Shown here: positions 35,580 to 44,038 of the stretch, in pieces
Layout of the letters: each line of letters begins with the position of its first letter
Numbering within the stretch: position 1 is the stretch's first letter
Assembly (NCBI GenBank): GCA_964420035.1
Contig: CAYQQR010000024.1
Location: 1-58,310, forward strand
Direction: 5' to 3'
DNA length: 58,310 nt
Source of the DNA: CAYQQR01 sp964420035
GTDB lineage: Bacteria > Bacteroidota > Bacteroidia > Bacteroidales > SM23-62
Notes under the pieces: generated by a model
The model's input: only the letters and a program-made list of their open reading frames with translations
Told to the model about the DNA's origin: nothing
Databases searched by the model: none
Translations under genes and position numbers: made by a program

Positions 35580-36383
35580 ATGAAAGATATACTGAAGGAA
35601 TTGCAGGGGAAAGCCATGCAGGCTGCGGACAGGGCGTCAGAGGAGATCTTAAATGTTTATAAAAGCAGCCGTGAGATTACTGTGGTTCAGAAAGAAGATG
35701 ATACACCCCTTACCCTGGCGGACAGGAATGCCCACCATGTGATTGTTGAAATACTTGCTGAAACGGGATTACCGCTTATCAGTGAAGAGGGTCACATACC
35801 TGATAATCAGCAAAGAGATCAATGGGAATGGTATTGGCTTGTCGATCCCCTGGATGGCACACGGGAATTCCTGAAACGGAATGACGAGTTTACGGTCAAC
35901 ATAGCCCTGATGCAGCATAAAACGCCTGTATGGGGCATTATCCAGGCCCCCGTCCTGCACCAGACCTGGTATGTAGGATCCGGCGGTAAAGCATACCATA
36001 AAAATCTTAAAACACAAAAGGAGCGGATCATTACAGCAAGAAAAAAGCCGGCCAGGCCGGTCAAAGTTATAGTCAGCCGTTCCCATATGAATGAAGAAAC
36101 ACAGGGGGCCATACAAGCCATCGAAAAGAAACTGGGAAGCCTCATCAGGGTCACCAGGGGCAGTTCACTAAAGTTTTGTATGCTGGCAGAGGGTAAGGCA
36201 GATTTTTATCCGCGGATGGGTCCCACCATGGAATGGGATACCGCTGCGGGACATGCCATTGCCGTGGCAGCGGGTTGCCGGGTCCTGCAATATCCCGGGA
36301 TGGCCCCACTGGAATATAATAAAGAGGACCTGAAAAATCCCTTTTTCATTGCTTTGCCTGAGCACTATCCGCTACCCATTTAA
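35580..36383 (+). CDS. cysQ: 3'(2'),5'-bisphosphate nucleotidase
   Basis: This 267-residue inositol-monophosphatase-fold enzyme has SEEGHIP with a metal Glu, VDPLDGTREFLKRNDEFTVN with the metal Asp pair typical of CysQ, and MEWDTAAGHAIAVAAG near the C-terminus. It dephosphorylates PAP to AMP, removing an inhibitor made during sulfate activation. It is coupled with an SLC13/RCK transporter, an arrangement that points to sulfur metabolism. Its 3' end overlaps the opposing GH43-like gene by 38 nt. Confidence 0.92.
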   Translation: MKDILKELQGKAMQAADRASEEILNVYKSSREITVVQKEDDTPLTLADRNAHHVIVEILAETGLPLISEEGHIPDNQQRDQWEWYWLVDPLDGTREFLKRNDEFTVNIALMQHKTPVWGIIQAPVLHQTWYVGSGGKAYHKNLKTQKERIITARKKPARPVKVIVSRSHMNEETQGAIQAIEKKLGSLIRVTRGSSLKFCMLAEGKADFYPRMGPTMEWDTAAGHAIAVAAGCRVLQYPGMAPLEYNKEDLKNPFFIALPEHYPLPI

Positions 36384-37401
36384 GTCTTGCCAGATGAATG
36401 GCATACCCCCCCTCACCACGGATATTGCTAATGTAATAATTGCCTTTTTCATCACGGATAATCTCCGGGGCCATCGTTTCCAGGGTACAAACAAAGTAAT
36501 CGGATGGATCGGGAGAACCGAAATTCATGGGATCGGAACTTCTGAAAACATAAACTCCCGCATCCCCGTCGCCATGCGTTCTGAATAGGTAGTAAGCGCC
36601 TTCTTTTTCAACAACGAAGGGTGATTCGGGCTTCCAATGGCCGACCGAACTGCTGTCGAAATGGGCTATTACCCAGTCCGACCAGTGAATCAGATCTTTT
36701 GAGGTTCGTACATAAAAGGCCGCCTGGTCCCGGTCCTGGTTATGATGACCGGCATAATATACATACCAGGTATCCCCGAATTTCCTGAAACAGGGATCAC
36801 GGACCGCACCGGGTCCCATAAATACGCGACTCAGGCCCTGCTCGTTCCGGTACCTTTCCCACTCCAGACCGTCGTCAGAGGTCATCAGGCAGATCTGCTT
36901 TTCAGCGGCATTGTAATCCAGGGCAGGGTCCAGGCTGTCCCCTGCCGCGTCCAGACCGGTGTCATATCCCCCGTAGAACAGGTAGTATTTCCCTTCTTCC
37001 TTAAGGATGAAAGGAGATTGGATGAACTCCTGGCCTTTCCAATCGACCAGGCTCTCCCCGGCACTCCGGTCGGCCCGGATCACTTCTCCGGTAAAATCCC
37101 AAACCGGGTCGCTGAGTGTCTCCGATTGCCAGTGAGCCAATATCCTCCCTGCTGCAGTATTTCTGACACAAGCCCAAAGATGCCACCGCCCGTCAGAAGC
37201 TTTGAAAATATGATGGTCGTTGGTTTCATTGATGCCCGGTCCCCCCGGGAGCTGCAATCCCAGCTCCGAAAGATCCGGCTCCGGTGCAATCACCCACCAC
37301 TCTGAAGCAATTACCGGGCGCATTGTCTTTTTTTTGTCCGGTTTACAGCCGGAAGAAAACAGAACCACGACAAAGGCTACAATAATCGATAAGGATTTCA
37401 T
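36346..37401 (-). CDS. GH43-like five-bladed propeller lipoprotein
   Basis: This 351-residue lipoprotein (LFSSGC) has the pattern of GH43/GH32-type beta-propellers. NDHHIFKASDGRWHLWACV opens with a His/Asp region, SPFILKEEGKYYLFYGG and VRDPCFRKFGDTWYVYYAG follow with the RDP word, then SPFVVEKEGAYYLFRT and APEIIRDEKGNYYIS. These repeated blade motifs support an exported glycoside hydrolase or a related sugar-binding propeller. The catalytic triad cannot be fixed by eye, and the substrate is unknown. Confidence 0.75.
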   Translation of the reverse strand: MKSLSIIVAFVVVLFSSGCKPDKKKTMRPVIASEWWVIAPEPDLSELGLQLPGGPGINETNDHHIFKASDGRWHLWACVRNTAAGRILAHWQSETLSDPVWDFTGEVIRADRSAGESLVDWKGQEFIQSPFILKEEGKYYLFYGGYDTGLDAAGDSLDPALDYNAAEKQICLMTSDDGLEWERYRNEQGLSRVFMGPGAVRDPCFRKFGDTWYVYYAGHHNQDRDQAAFYVRTSKDLIHWSDWVIAHFDSSSVGHWKPESPFVVEKEGAYYLFRTHGDGDAGVYVFRSSDPMNFGSPDPSDYFVCTLETMAPEIIRDEKGNYYISNIRGEGGYAIHLARLKWVADSAQAKQ

Positions 37402-37483
37402 GTTATTATAAAATTACGAATTACGGATTACGGATTAAACCACACCCACACCCAATCCCCACACACTCATTCTGAATCCTGAA

Positions 37484-38446
37484 TCACTTAAACACCTCCA
37501 CACCCGATAAACCACTTGAATTCCTGTATGCCCGGAACATCCCGCCTGTATTGAATTCTATGGCCATATTTCCCCCCTTGTCCAAAACGATCACCCCTCC
37601 GTCTGCACCGGCACCGGTCAGTTTGTTATGAATAACGTCATAAGCGGCATCATAGACTGAATGATCCTTATAGTCCATCAGGGCATGAACGTCGAAAGCA
37701 ATGGCATAGCGGATGAAAAATTCACCCTCACCGGTGCAGGAAACCGCACAGGTTGTATTACTGGCATAGGTGCCTGCACCGATGACGGGGGAGTCGCCGA
37801 TACGCCCGTATTTCTTATTCCTCCTCCCGCCGGTCGAAGTTCCCGCGGCCAGGTTACCTTCCCGGTCCAGTGCGACACAACCCACCGTACCCGGTTTATT
37901 CTCCGGCCAGTCTGCCGGGGACAGGAGGGCATCCCAGGGTTTTTTCTCAAGAAAATAGGAGGGGTCGACCATTTCCAGGCCCATGTCCCGGGCAAATTCA
38001 CTGGCCCCTTCACCGGCCAGGAATACATGTTCGCTTTCTTCCATCACCTTGCGTGAGGCGGTTATGGGATGACGGATATCTTTGACGCCGCCTACTGCAC
38101 CGGCATTCAAATTTCTGCCATCCATGATGGATGCATCCAGTTCAGCGGCACCTTTCTCATTTAAAACAGCTCCCTTGCCGGCATTAAAAAGGATGTTGTC
38201 CTCCATATATCTAATCACGGCTTCTACGGCATCCAGGCTGCTTCCACCCTGCTCCAGTATCTTGCTGCCGATGTCCAGGGCCTCGTCCAATGACCGGGTG
38301 TACATGGCTTCAGCGGGAGGGGGAACGACTTCCCGGTTGATCCTGCCGGCACCCCCGTGAACAATAATGGCCCACTCTTCCTGGGCCATCATCGTAATAC
38401 AAAAAGTGAATAATAGAAATCCGGCAATTATGAATGTTTTCTTCAT
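37484..38446 (-). CDS. Isoaspartyl peptidase/L-asparaginase (Ntn hydrolase), exported
   Basis: This 320-residue protein has a signal peptide (LLFTFCITMMAQ). WAIIVHGGAGRI, FNAGKGAVLNEKGAAELDA and KPGTVGCVALDREGN follow. In GTVG the Thr becomes the N-terminal nucleophile after self-cleavage into alpha and beta chains. TSTGGRRNKKYGRIGDSPVIGAGTY completes the site. It hydrolyses beta-aspartyl dipeptides and asparagine, here probably in the periplasm. E. coli IaaA has the same fold without the export signal. Confidence 0.92.
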   Translation of the reverse strand: MKKTFIIAGFLLFTFCITMMAQEEWAIIVHGGAGRINREVVPPPAEAMYTRSLDEALDIGSKILEQGGSSLDAVEAVIRYMEDNILFNAGKGAVLNEKGAAELDASIMDGRNLNAGAVGGVKDIRHPITASRKVMEESEHVFLAGEGASEFARDMGLEMVDPSYFLEKKPWDALLSPADWPENKPGTVGCVALDREGNLAAGTSTGGRRNKKYGRIGDSPVIGAGTYASNTTCAVSCTGEGEFFIRYAIAFDVHALMDYKDHSVYDAAYDVIHNKLTGAGADGGVIVLDKGGNMAIEFNTGGMFRAYRNSSGLSGVEVFK

Positions 38447-38501
38447 GGTATAGGATTTATGCCTTAAATGTAATGTAAAATGTAAAGTGGATAATGGAAA
38501 T

Positions 38502-38547
38502 GTTACGGGTTTCGGGTCACAATTACGCGTAACCCGTAACCCGTAAC
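38502..38547. repeat. Inverted pair of CGTAAC-type heptamer arrays
   Basis: GTTACGGGTTTCGGGT (38502-38517) and ACCCGTAACCCGTAAC (38532-38547) are complementary at 15 of 16 positions across a 14-nt loop. The hairpin lies downstream of the DUF4097-like gene and upstream of the isoaspartyl peptidase gene, both on the minus strand. The rest of the 38447-38635 gap holds another GAAGCGG/CCGCTTC stem and A/T-rich CAAATAAT words. Confidence 0.8.
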
Positions 38548-38635
38548 GCGAAGAAGCGGCCCCGAAGAACCGCTTCCGCCGAATATTTCAATCAAATAAT
38601 CAAATAATCAATAAACCAGCCAATCACTAAATCAA

Positions 38636-39706
38636 CTAATCCTCCAAATGCACACTGCCGTATTGGGTAATGATCTTAACAACCGAGCCATCATCGCCCT
38701 TCCCGACACGGCCCGATACTTCCATTGAATTGCTTTCAGTGATCCGGCTGACCTTGCTGTTGTCCGGATAATGGATTTTTGCATAAGCCGCTTTGCCATT
38801 CAAATCATAGGAGGCATCTTTATCGATACCCAACTTATACCGGCCATAGCTGTTCGAAATGGTGATGGACGAAAAACCTTTGGTTACCCTGTCGATATCC
38901 ACGTCGGTGTATTTGGTATCCAGCTTAAGTTTTCCCGAGAGGCTGCCGAATTCGAAATCGCAATAGCCTGCTTCTGCAACGAAATTTTCGATCCTGTCGA
39001 TCTCATAGGTATCGTACTTGCTTTCCGCGACAATGGAACTGATCCGGTCGATGTAGAGCTTGGAGTACTTACTGACCACTACCATGGCCCGCGACCGGTC
39101 AAGCTGCAGTTTTGAATACTTCATATTCAGGTTCAGCCAACCTGCTTTTTCCACCATGGCTTTTGAATATTTGAGATTCATGGTCGAATAGGGTTTTTCC
39201 TTACCCCGGGTAAGCTGATTACCTTTCATATTGCCGTATTTAAGGTCAATCTGCACGAATCCTGCCAATTCATCAAAAAAGATATCGCCGTATTTGTTGG
39301 CTATGTTCATGTTCAAATTGCGGGGGACCTGCACGCTGTAATCAATTGAGAAATCCAGGTCATTGCCCCATCCCGATTTACTTAATCGATTGTCAATCTC
39401 GGTACGGGCGGAAATTTCGTTTCCCGGTTCGTCGAAAATGATGTTGATCATTTCCAGCGCCCGTTGCGCCCGTTCTTTGTTCCTGGCCCGGACGCTGACG
39501 ACTACATCAACGATAGCCTTGTTTCCTTTATGATTCCTGATATTGATGTCGCCATATTTATTTTCAAGAATCATCGTCGTTGCATCGCTTACCGTGAATT
39601 CTTCATGATATTCCTTTGTTATTTCATTCTGTGCAAAGGATACTGAAGAAATTAAAAACAGCAACAACAAGGAAACGGTTCCTGATTTAACTTTCCATTT
39701 TTTCAT
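38636..39706 (-). CDS. DUF4097-like exported beta-helix protein
   Basis: This 356-residue protein has a signal peptide (LLFLISSVSFAQ). The body is built of repeating short beta segments of the form NKYGDI, LKYGNM, MKYSKL, SKYSKL, SKYDTY and SNSYGRY, which predict a right-handed beta-helix or DUF4097-type adhesin fold. It overlaps the sigma/anti-sigma gene by 20 nt and is the last gene of that unit. Similar proteins are commonly regulated by the adjacent ECF sigma factor. Function unknown; an envelope-stress role is likely. Confidence 0.75.
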   Translation of the reverse strand: MKKWKVKSGTVSLLLLFLISSVSFAQNEITKEYHEEFTVSDATTMILENKYGDINIRNHKGNKAIVDVVVSVRARNKERAQRALEMINIIFDEPGNEISARTEIDNRLSKSGWGNDLDFSIDYSVQVPRNLNMNIANKYGDIFFDELAGFVQIDLKYGNMKGNQLTRGKEKPYSTMNLKYSKAMVEKAGWLNLNMKYSKLQLDRSRAMVVVSKYSKLYIDRISSIVAESKYDTYEIDRIENFVAEAGYCDFEFGSLSGKLKLDTKYTDVDIDRVTKGFSSITISNSYGRYKLGIDKDASYDLNGKAAYAKIHYPDNSKVSRITESNSMEVSGRVGKGDDGSVVKIITQYGSVHLED

Positions 39707-40811
39707 TTTCTTGGTCCTTTTTATTATCCTGTAATTGTTCCAGTTTTGTCATGATCCTGTTCATTACTTCCAGTTTCATCTGGTAATGAGCGATGATAGC
39801 ACTGATAACCCGTTCATCATCACGGGTCATTTCAAGGTCCTTTTTCAGCCCCTGGTAAACCTTGTCCATTTCTTTGATCTCCTCCAGTAAAAGCTGTTTT
39901 TGTTCCTGGTCAAAGCCTTTCATGTTTTCGATCTGCTCAAAACGGTTATCGATCATAGAGCTGTAATATCGCTCTGCTTCTATATATTCCATTCCCGCCT
40001 GTTCTTCTGCCAGTATGTTTTGCATTCCGGCAGGCCGGGTTAACCGGTGGACCATATAGGTCAGGCCCAGAACCAGGACTACAAGCGCAGCCACCCGCAT
40101 CAGGCTTCCGGTAAAGCTCCGGTGAATGGTTCTGCTTCCAGCCAGTTTGTTCCGGAATCTTTCAAAATGCCCGGCCGGAGGTTCATGCCGGTCAAAGGCA
40201 TCACGGTTGGACCGTATTATCTTTTTCAGTTCCGTCATTTTTTTCAGTTTTTTTTTTAGCAATTCTGCTAATCTCTTTCTTGCCCTGGCATATTGCGATC
40301 TGGCTGTTGAAGGTGCAATTCCTGTTATTTCGGCTATTTCATCATGGTCGTAACCTTCCAGTAAGTACAACGATAACACGATCCGGTATCCGTCCGGTAA
40401 AGATTCAATAGCCTGCCTGATCCGCTCGAGGTTATAATCCGGTTCTGCCTCCTTTTCTTTTTCACCGGCAGGTTGATCTGCTATCGGATGGATATGATCA
40501 TCATCAATGCTTTCAAAGAGCATTTTTTGTTTTCGCAAATGATCCAGTGACTTGTTCACCACGATCTTTTTGAGCCAGGCACCGAAGCTTACTTTTCCTG
40601 AATAGGAGCCAAGTTTATTGAAAGCTGCCAGGAAAGATTCCTGCATGACATCTTCAGCTTCCCCCCTGTTTCCTACAATCCTGATACAGGTGTTGTACAT
40701 GGCCCTGTAATACAGTTTGTATATTGCAAACTGAGCTTGCCTGTTGCCTTCCCTGCATTGATCAATAAGCTCCCGGTGCACATTGATATGTTCTGATCCT
40801 TTCCTTTTCAA
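39687..40811 (-). CDS. ECF sigma factor fused to membrane anti-sigma-like domain
   Basis: Residues 1-190 form an ECF sigma-70 factor: region 2 (EAEDVMQESFLAAFNKL, 51-67) and region 4 (LEGYDHDEIAEITGIAPSTA, 151-170). Without a stop the frame enters MTELKKIIRSNRDAFDRHEP at 192, which looks like the natural N-terminus of the separate membrane protein usually encoded next. It has one membrane helix at about 237-256 and a long acidic coiled-coil-like tail. The joint is a run of ten A residues (minus strand, 40248-40257). One A fewer would end the sigma factor at LLKKN, and the second gene could then start at 40238. Real fusion, slippage and a homopolymer error are all possible. Confidence 0.85.
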   Translation of the reverse strand: MKRKGSEHINVHRELIDQCREGNRQAQFAIYKLYYRAMYNTCIRIVGNRGEAEDVMQESFLAAFNKLGSYSGKVSFGAWLKKIVVNKSLDHLRKQKMLFESIDDDHIHPIADQPAGEKEKEAEPDYNLERIRQAIESLPDGYRIVLSLYLLEGYDHDEIAEITGIAPSTARSQYARARKRLAELLKKKLKKMTELKKIIRSNRDAFDRHEPPAGHFERFRNKLAGSRTIHRSFTGSLMRVAALVVLVLGLTYMVHRLTRPAGMQNILAEEQAGMEYIEAERYYSSMIDNRFEQIENMKGFDQEQKQLLLEEIKEMDKVYQGLKKDLEMTRDDERVISAIIAHYQMKLEVMNRIMTKLEQLQDNKKDQENEKMES

Positions 40812-40910
40812 TCTAAAGACGATGATTTTTTCTTATTGCTGCAAGTTAAAATAATATGTTTTTAATTTATTTCCAAATTACTGAAAATGTGGTATTTAGC
40901 TTAACTACAA

Positions 40911-40918
40911 TAATTTTG
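40911..40918 (+). promoter_or_regulatory. Bacteroidota -7 element TAATTTTG
   Basis: This TAnnTTTG match lies in the gap between the divergent sigma factor gene and the small lipoprotein gene. It would give the latter a leader of about 70 nt. Confidence 0.4.
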
Positions 40919-40996
40919 TTCCTAATTTTCTCTTCTGAAACGCTTGTAAAAACTGAAGAATTAGTATTTTAACGGACAATTAAAAAACCTTTACCC

Positions 40997-41206
40997 ATGA
41001 AAAAACTATTCCTAACTGTCGTTGTTCTCGGATTTCTTTTTGCAGTAGTATCATGTAAAAGTCCTGGTGAAAAAGCCAAAAAAGCCATGGATGACCTGAT
41101 CGAAGAGGTTCAGGAAGATATGGATACCTTGGAAGAAGAAATGACGGGAGAGGAGACAATGGAAGCCGATACTGCCGCTGCTGAAGTGGAGGAAGAAACT
41201 GAATAA
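40997..41206 (+). CDS. Small acidic lipoprotein
   Basis: This 69-residue protein has a lipobox LFAVVSC (Cys20), a short helix KSPGEKAKKAMDDLIEEVQED and a tail very rich in Glu and Asp with Thr/Ala. It resembles other small, charged lipoproteins of Bacteroidota but no family was recognised. It has its own promoter-like element and a strong terminator, and may be highly expressed. Confidence 0.7.
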   Translation: MKKLFLTVVVLGFLFAVVSCKSPGEKAKKAMDDLIEEVQEDMDTLEEEMTGEETMEADTAAAEVEEETE

Positions 41207-41250
41207 GAAGGTGTTGAAGGCTACTCCGTCTTCTCGACAAAGAAATCAAA

Positions 41251-41288
41251 AAGAACCCCGTCCGGTTACCGGACGGGGTTCTTTTTTT
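41251..41288. terminator. Bidirectional intrinsic terminator
   Basis: A perfect 15-bp stem AAGAACCCCGTCCGG/CCGGACGGGGTTCTT with loop TTA is followed by a T run on the plus strand. The loop is the TAA stop codon of the opposing gene, so the last five codons of that gene lie within the stem. Confidence 0.9.
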
Positions 41289-42120
41289 GTGAAAAAACGA
41301 AAGGAAGGATCATTCCCGTAACCACTTCCCCGGTTTCGTAATTGTATTCAGATCCCAACGCTGAATGAGGTATGAGGTTGATCCCCAGAAAGACCACGGA
41401 AGCTACCACAATAGCCCAGGGTCTTTCTTTTTTCAGGTTAAGGATCAAAGCACCAAGCCAGAATACCAAACCGATGACGACCTTATTGTCGGTCAGGTCC
41501 CCGCCAAAGGGAAATCCCGTCCAAAAATCCCCAAATGCCATCCATTGAATGATGGGACCCATGACAAATCCTCCAAGCAGGAGAAACACAATGGCCAGCT
41601 TCATATACAATTGGGCTCTTTTCAGCCGGCCTAAAGCAAATAATCCTGCCAGGGTTGAAAACAGCATGGCCGTAAAGATGAACATCACATGAGGCAGGAT
41701 AATGGCAGCCGGGACCCGGCCCTTAAAGCGCATCTTTACCGATCCTTCGGTAGGTACCCGAAGTGTTTCATCGTCGTTATCCAGCAGGAGATAATATTCA
41801 ATTTTACCTGCAGGGGGTTGTCCGGATACCATGGCCGATAATAAATTGTTTTTATTGGGCTGCAGGATCAGGGTATCCCAGGGATCATTTGTCGGGAACC
41901 TTCTGTATACCAGCAATCCGGTCACTTCATTGCCGGGCAGGTTGAATTCCAGTTCGGCATCGGTCGTGTCAGCACGCGAGCGGGTAAGTCTCAGGGAATA
42001 TTCCTTTTCATTCAGTTCTGCCTCTACTCTGAGCGGATGGGTCGGCCCTGTAAGTCTTTGATAAAACACGGATCCAATCGTTATCACAACGGCAAGGATC
42101 CAAAATAGCGTCTGTTTCAT
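41266..42120 (-). CDS. Hypothetical membrane protein with periplasmic beta-domain
   Basis: This 284-residue protein has an N-terminal hydrophobic segment (LFWILAVVITIGSVFY), a periplasmic region of about 110 residues that looks beta-rich (AELEFNLPGNEVTGLLVYR, GKIEYYLLLDNDDETL), then about four membrane helices (AAIILPHVMFIFTAMLF, LAIVFLLLGGFVMGPII, VVIGLVFWLGALIL, WAIVVASVVFLGI). No family was recognised. It is 10 nt downstream of the M28 peptidase gene on the same strand and likely co-transcribed with it. Its stop codon sits inside the terminator loop. Confidence 0.75.
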   Translation of the reverse strand: MKQTLFWILAVVITIGSVFYQRLTGPTHPLRVEAELNEKEYSLRLTRSRADTTDAELEFNLPGNEVTGLLVYRRFPTNDPWDTLILQPNKNNLLSAMVSGQPPAGKIEYYLLLDNDDETLRVPTEGSVKMRFKGRVPAAIILPHVMFIFTAMLFSTLAGLFALGRLKRAQLYMKLAIVFLLLGGFVMGPIIQWMAFGDFWTGFPFGGDLTDNKVVIGLVFWLGALILNLKKERPWAIVVASVVFLGINLIPHSALGSEYNYETGEVVTGMILPFVFSQKKNPVR

Positions 42121-42130
42121 TGCTCTCCGA

Positions 42131-43900
42131 TCATAATTCTACCAAAAAATCAATACGTTCCTTATCCCGCATCACGGTAACGATGATCTGCTGGCCGGGA
42201 CGGTAGTTCTTCATCCTGTACATGTAGTCGTATACGTTTTGTACGGTTTCTCCTTCAATGGCCCGGATGATATCTCCCTTTTTTAAGCCTGCCCGGGAAG
42301 CGGGCTTCCCAGGGGTAACGAACTCAATCCTCATCCCCTGGTAGTCCGGATCTGCAGCGATATCGGGCATGATCCCCAGGGTTGCTTTCATGTCGGCATA
42401 TCTTCTGCCTTTTCTTTCTTTCGGTCCGGCTTCGGTGAAAGTAAGGGCAGAATCCCGGTTGGCCAGTTCAAGCAGGAAACCGGATATGGTCTCACCGATA
42501 AGGACCATACCCCGGGCATTGATGCCTTCGACATTGTCCCGGGGAGTGTGATAATCCGGGTGGGCCCCGGTTGAAAAAAATAATACAGGAATATCTTTGG
42601 CATAAAAAGCTGAATGATCGGAGGGTCCGAAACCTTCTTCCGAAAGAGCCAGTTTAAATGAATCCTTCCCGCCCATTCCTTCAAGCAGTCTGCTGAATTC
42701 TGCAGCTGTACCTGTACCACCGATCTGTAAACGCGTATCTTCATTGAGTCGCCCGACCATGTCCATATTCAGCATCATGTAGGTTTGATCAAGCGGCATT
42801 ACCGGGTTCCGGGTATAGTATTTCGAACCGATAAGGCCCTGTTCTTCGGCTCCAAAGGTCATAAAGAGCATGGACCGCCGGGGTCCTTCTTCAAGGGCGG
42901 CAATATACTCTGCTATTTCAAGAACCATGGCCACTCCGGAAGCATTGTCATCGGCACCAAAGTGAACGGCAACAGTATCCGGCTGCCTGGAAGAAGTGTT
43001 TAAGCCCCCCATTCCCAGGTGATCGTGGTGGGCCCCGACAACAATAAGCTCATTCCTGAGCTGCTCATCCGATCCTTCCAGCAAAGCCAGGGTATTGAAT
43101 GTTTTCGATCTTTCTTCGACAAGTTGTACATGGGCCGATAGATTAAGGCCCGGGTCCCGGACGACGGGCATTTGTTCTTTCCCGATCCCGGATTCCAATA
43201 CCCGGAGGTCCAGTCCCGCCTGTTGCATCAACTTTTCTCCCAGGGTCCTGCTGATAAAGATGACCGGAATGCGCACCGGGGCCGCTCCCTTTTCAAGCTC
43301 AGGCAGTTTTTCATCCTTGTTCCTGATGATGATCAGACCGGAAGCCTGGTGATCTGCAGCCAGCATGGCTTTGTCCCTCGATCCCGGATATTCATCTTCT
43401 TCTTTCTCTTGAATGAAGTCGGGCAACTGATCCAGTACCAGGACCCATTTGCCGGATACATCAACGTTCTCATAGTCATTGCAAATGAATTGATCCGACT
43501 TGCTTACATGACCGTATCCGGCAAAAACAACGGGAGCTGATGCACCCCCATTGGCCGAAAATCCCGCGGGAATGAATTCCTCTTCAAGGAGGGCTTCGGT
43601 TGTTTCCGCCCTGAACCAATTGCTGTCGCCCAAGCTGAGATCGGTGGTGATCTCAAATACCTGCAAGCCGTCGTCCGCCAATATTTTCAGTCCGGCCCCG
43701 CGATATTCGTTCACGATATATTCGGCCAGAACCCGGTCTTCCGGTGTGCCGGGATATCTTCCCTTCAGTGAATCCGAAGCCAGAAAAGAAAGATGATCTT
43801 GAAATTCTTCCTGTGTAAATGAGGGATCATCCTGCAAACCGCTGCAGGAATGAATAACAATCAAAAGCAATAAGATGAATGTATATCTGAAAAGGCTCAT
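42131..43900 (-). CDS. M28 metallopeptidase with PDZ domain, lipoprotein
   Basis: This 589-residue lipoprotein (IVIHSC, Cys19) has a protease-associated-like insert, then an M28 aminopeptidase domain with VGAHHDHLG, GADDNASGVAMVLE, FGAEEQGLIGSKYY, MLNMDMVGR and STGAHPDYHTPRD, supplying two-zinc ligands and the catalytic Glu pair. A PDZ domain closes the protein (EFVTPGKPASRAGLKKGDII). It should cleave N-terminal residues from peptides outside the cytoplasm. This M28-PDZ order is frequent in Bacteroidota. Confidence 0.92.
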   Translation of the reverse strand: MSLFRYTFILLLLIVIHSCSGLQDDPSFTQEEFQDHLSFLASDSLKGRYPGTPEDRVLAEYIVNEYRGAGLKILADDGLQVFEITTDLSLGDSNWFRAETTEALLEEEFIPAGFSANGGASAPVVFAGYGHVSKSDQFICNDYENVDVSGKWVLVLDQLPDFIQEKEEDEYPGSRDKAMLAADHQASGLIIIRNKDEKLPELEKGAAPVRIPVIFISRTLGEKLMQQAGLDLRVLESGIGKEQMPVVRDPGLNLSAHVQLVEERSKTFNTLALLEGSDEQLRNELIVVGAHHDHLGMGGLNTSSRQPDTVAVHFGADDNASGVAMVLEIAEYIAALEEGPRRSMLFMTFGAEEQGLIGSKYYTRNPVMPLDQTYMMLNMDMVGRLNEDTRLQIGGTGTAAEFSRLLEGMGGKDSFKLALSEEGFGPSDHSAFYAKDIPVLFFSTGAHPDYHTPRDNVEGINARGMVLIGETISGFLLELANRDSALTFTEAGPKERKGRRYADMKATLGIMPDIAADPDYQGMRIEFVTPGKPASRAGLKKGDIIRAIEGETVQNVYDYMYRMKNYRPGQQIIVTVMRDKERIDFLVEL

Positions 43901-43994
43901 AAGCTAAATGATATTTTAAGATGCAATAATACTTAAAATTTTCGGACTGCACTCATTTGGAATTTCTGCAAAAGGACAATATTTTTACATAAAA

Positions 43995-44027
43995 GTTTAA
44001 CATATATGTATAACCCATATGATTAAC
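43995..44027. promoter_or_regulatory. Candidate TetR operator
   Basis: Two 11-nt arms, GTTTAACATAT and ATATGATTAAC, are complementary at 9 of 11 positions across an 11-nt spacer. They end 11 nt before the TetR start codon. A TATTTTTA sequence at 43980-43987 could be the -7 element, so a repressor bound here would cover the transcription start. This is inferred from position and symmetry only. Confidence 0.45.
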
Positions 44028-44038
44028 AATAAAGTAAA

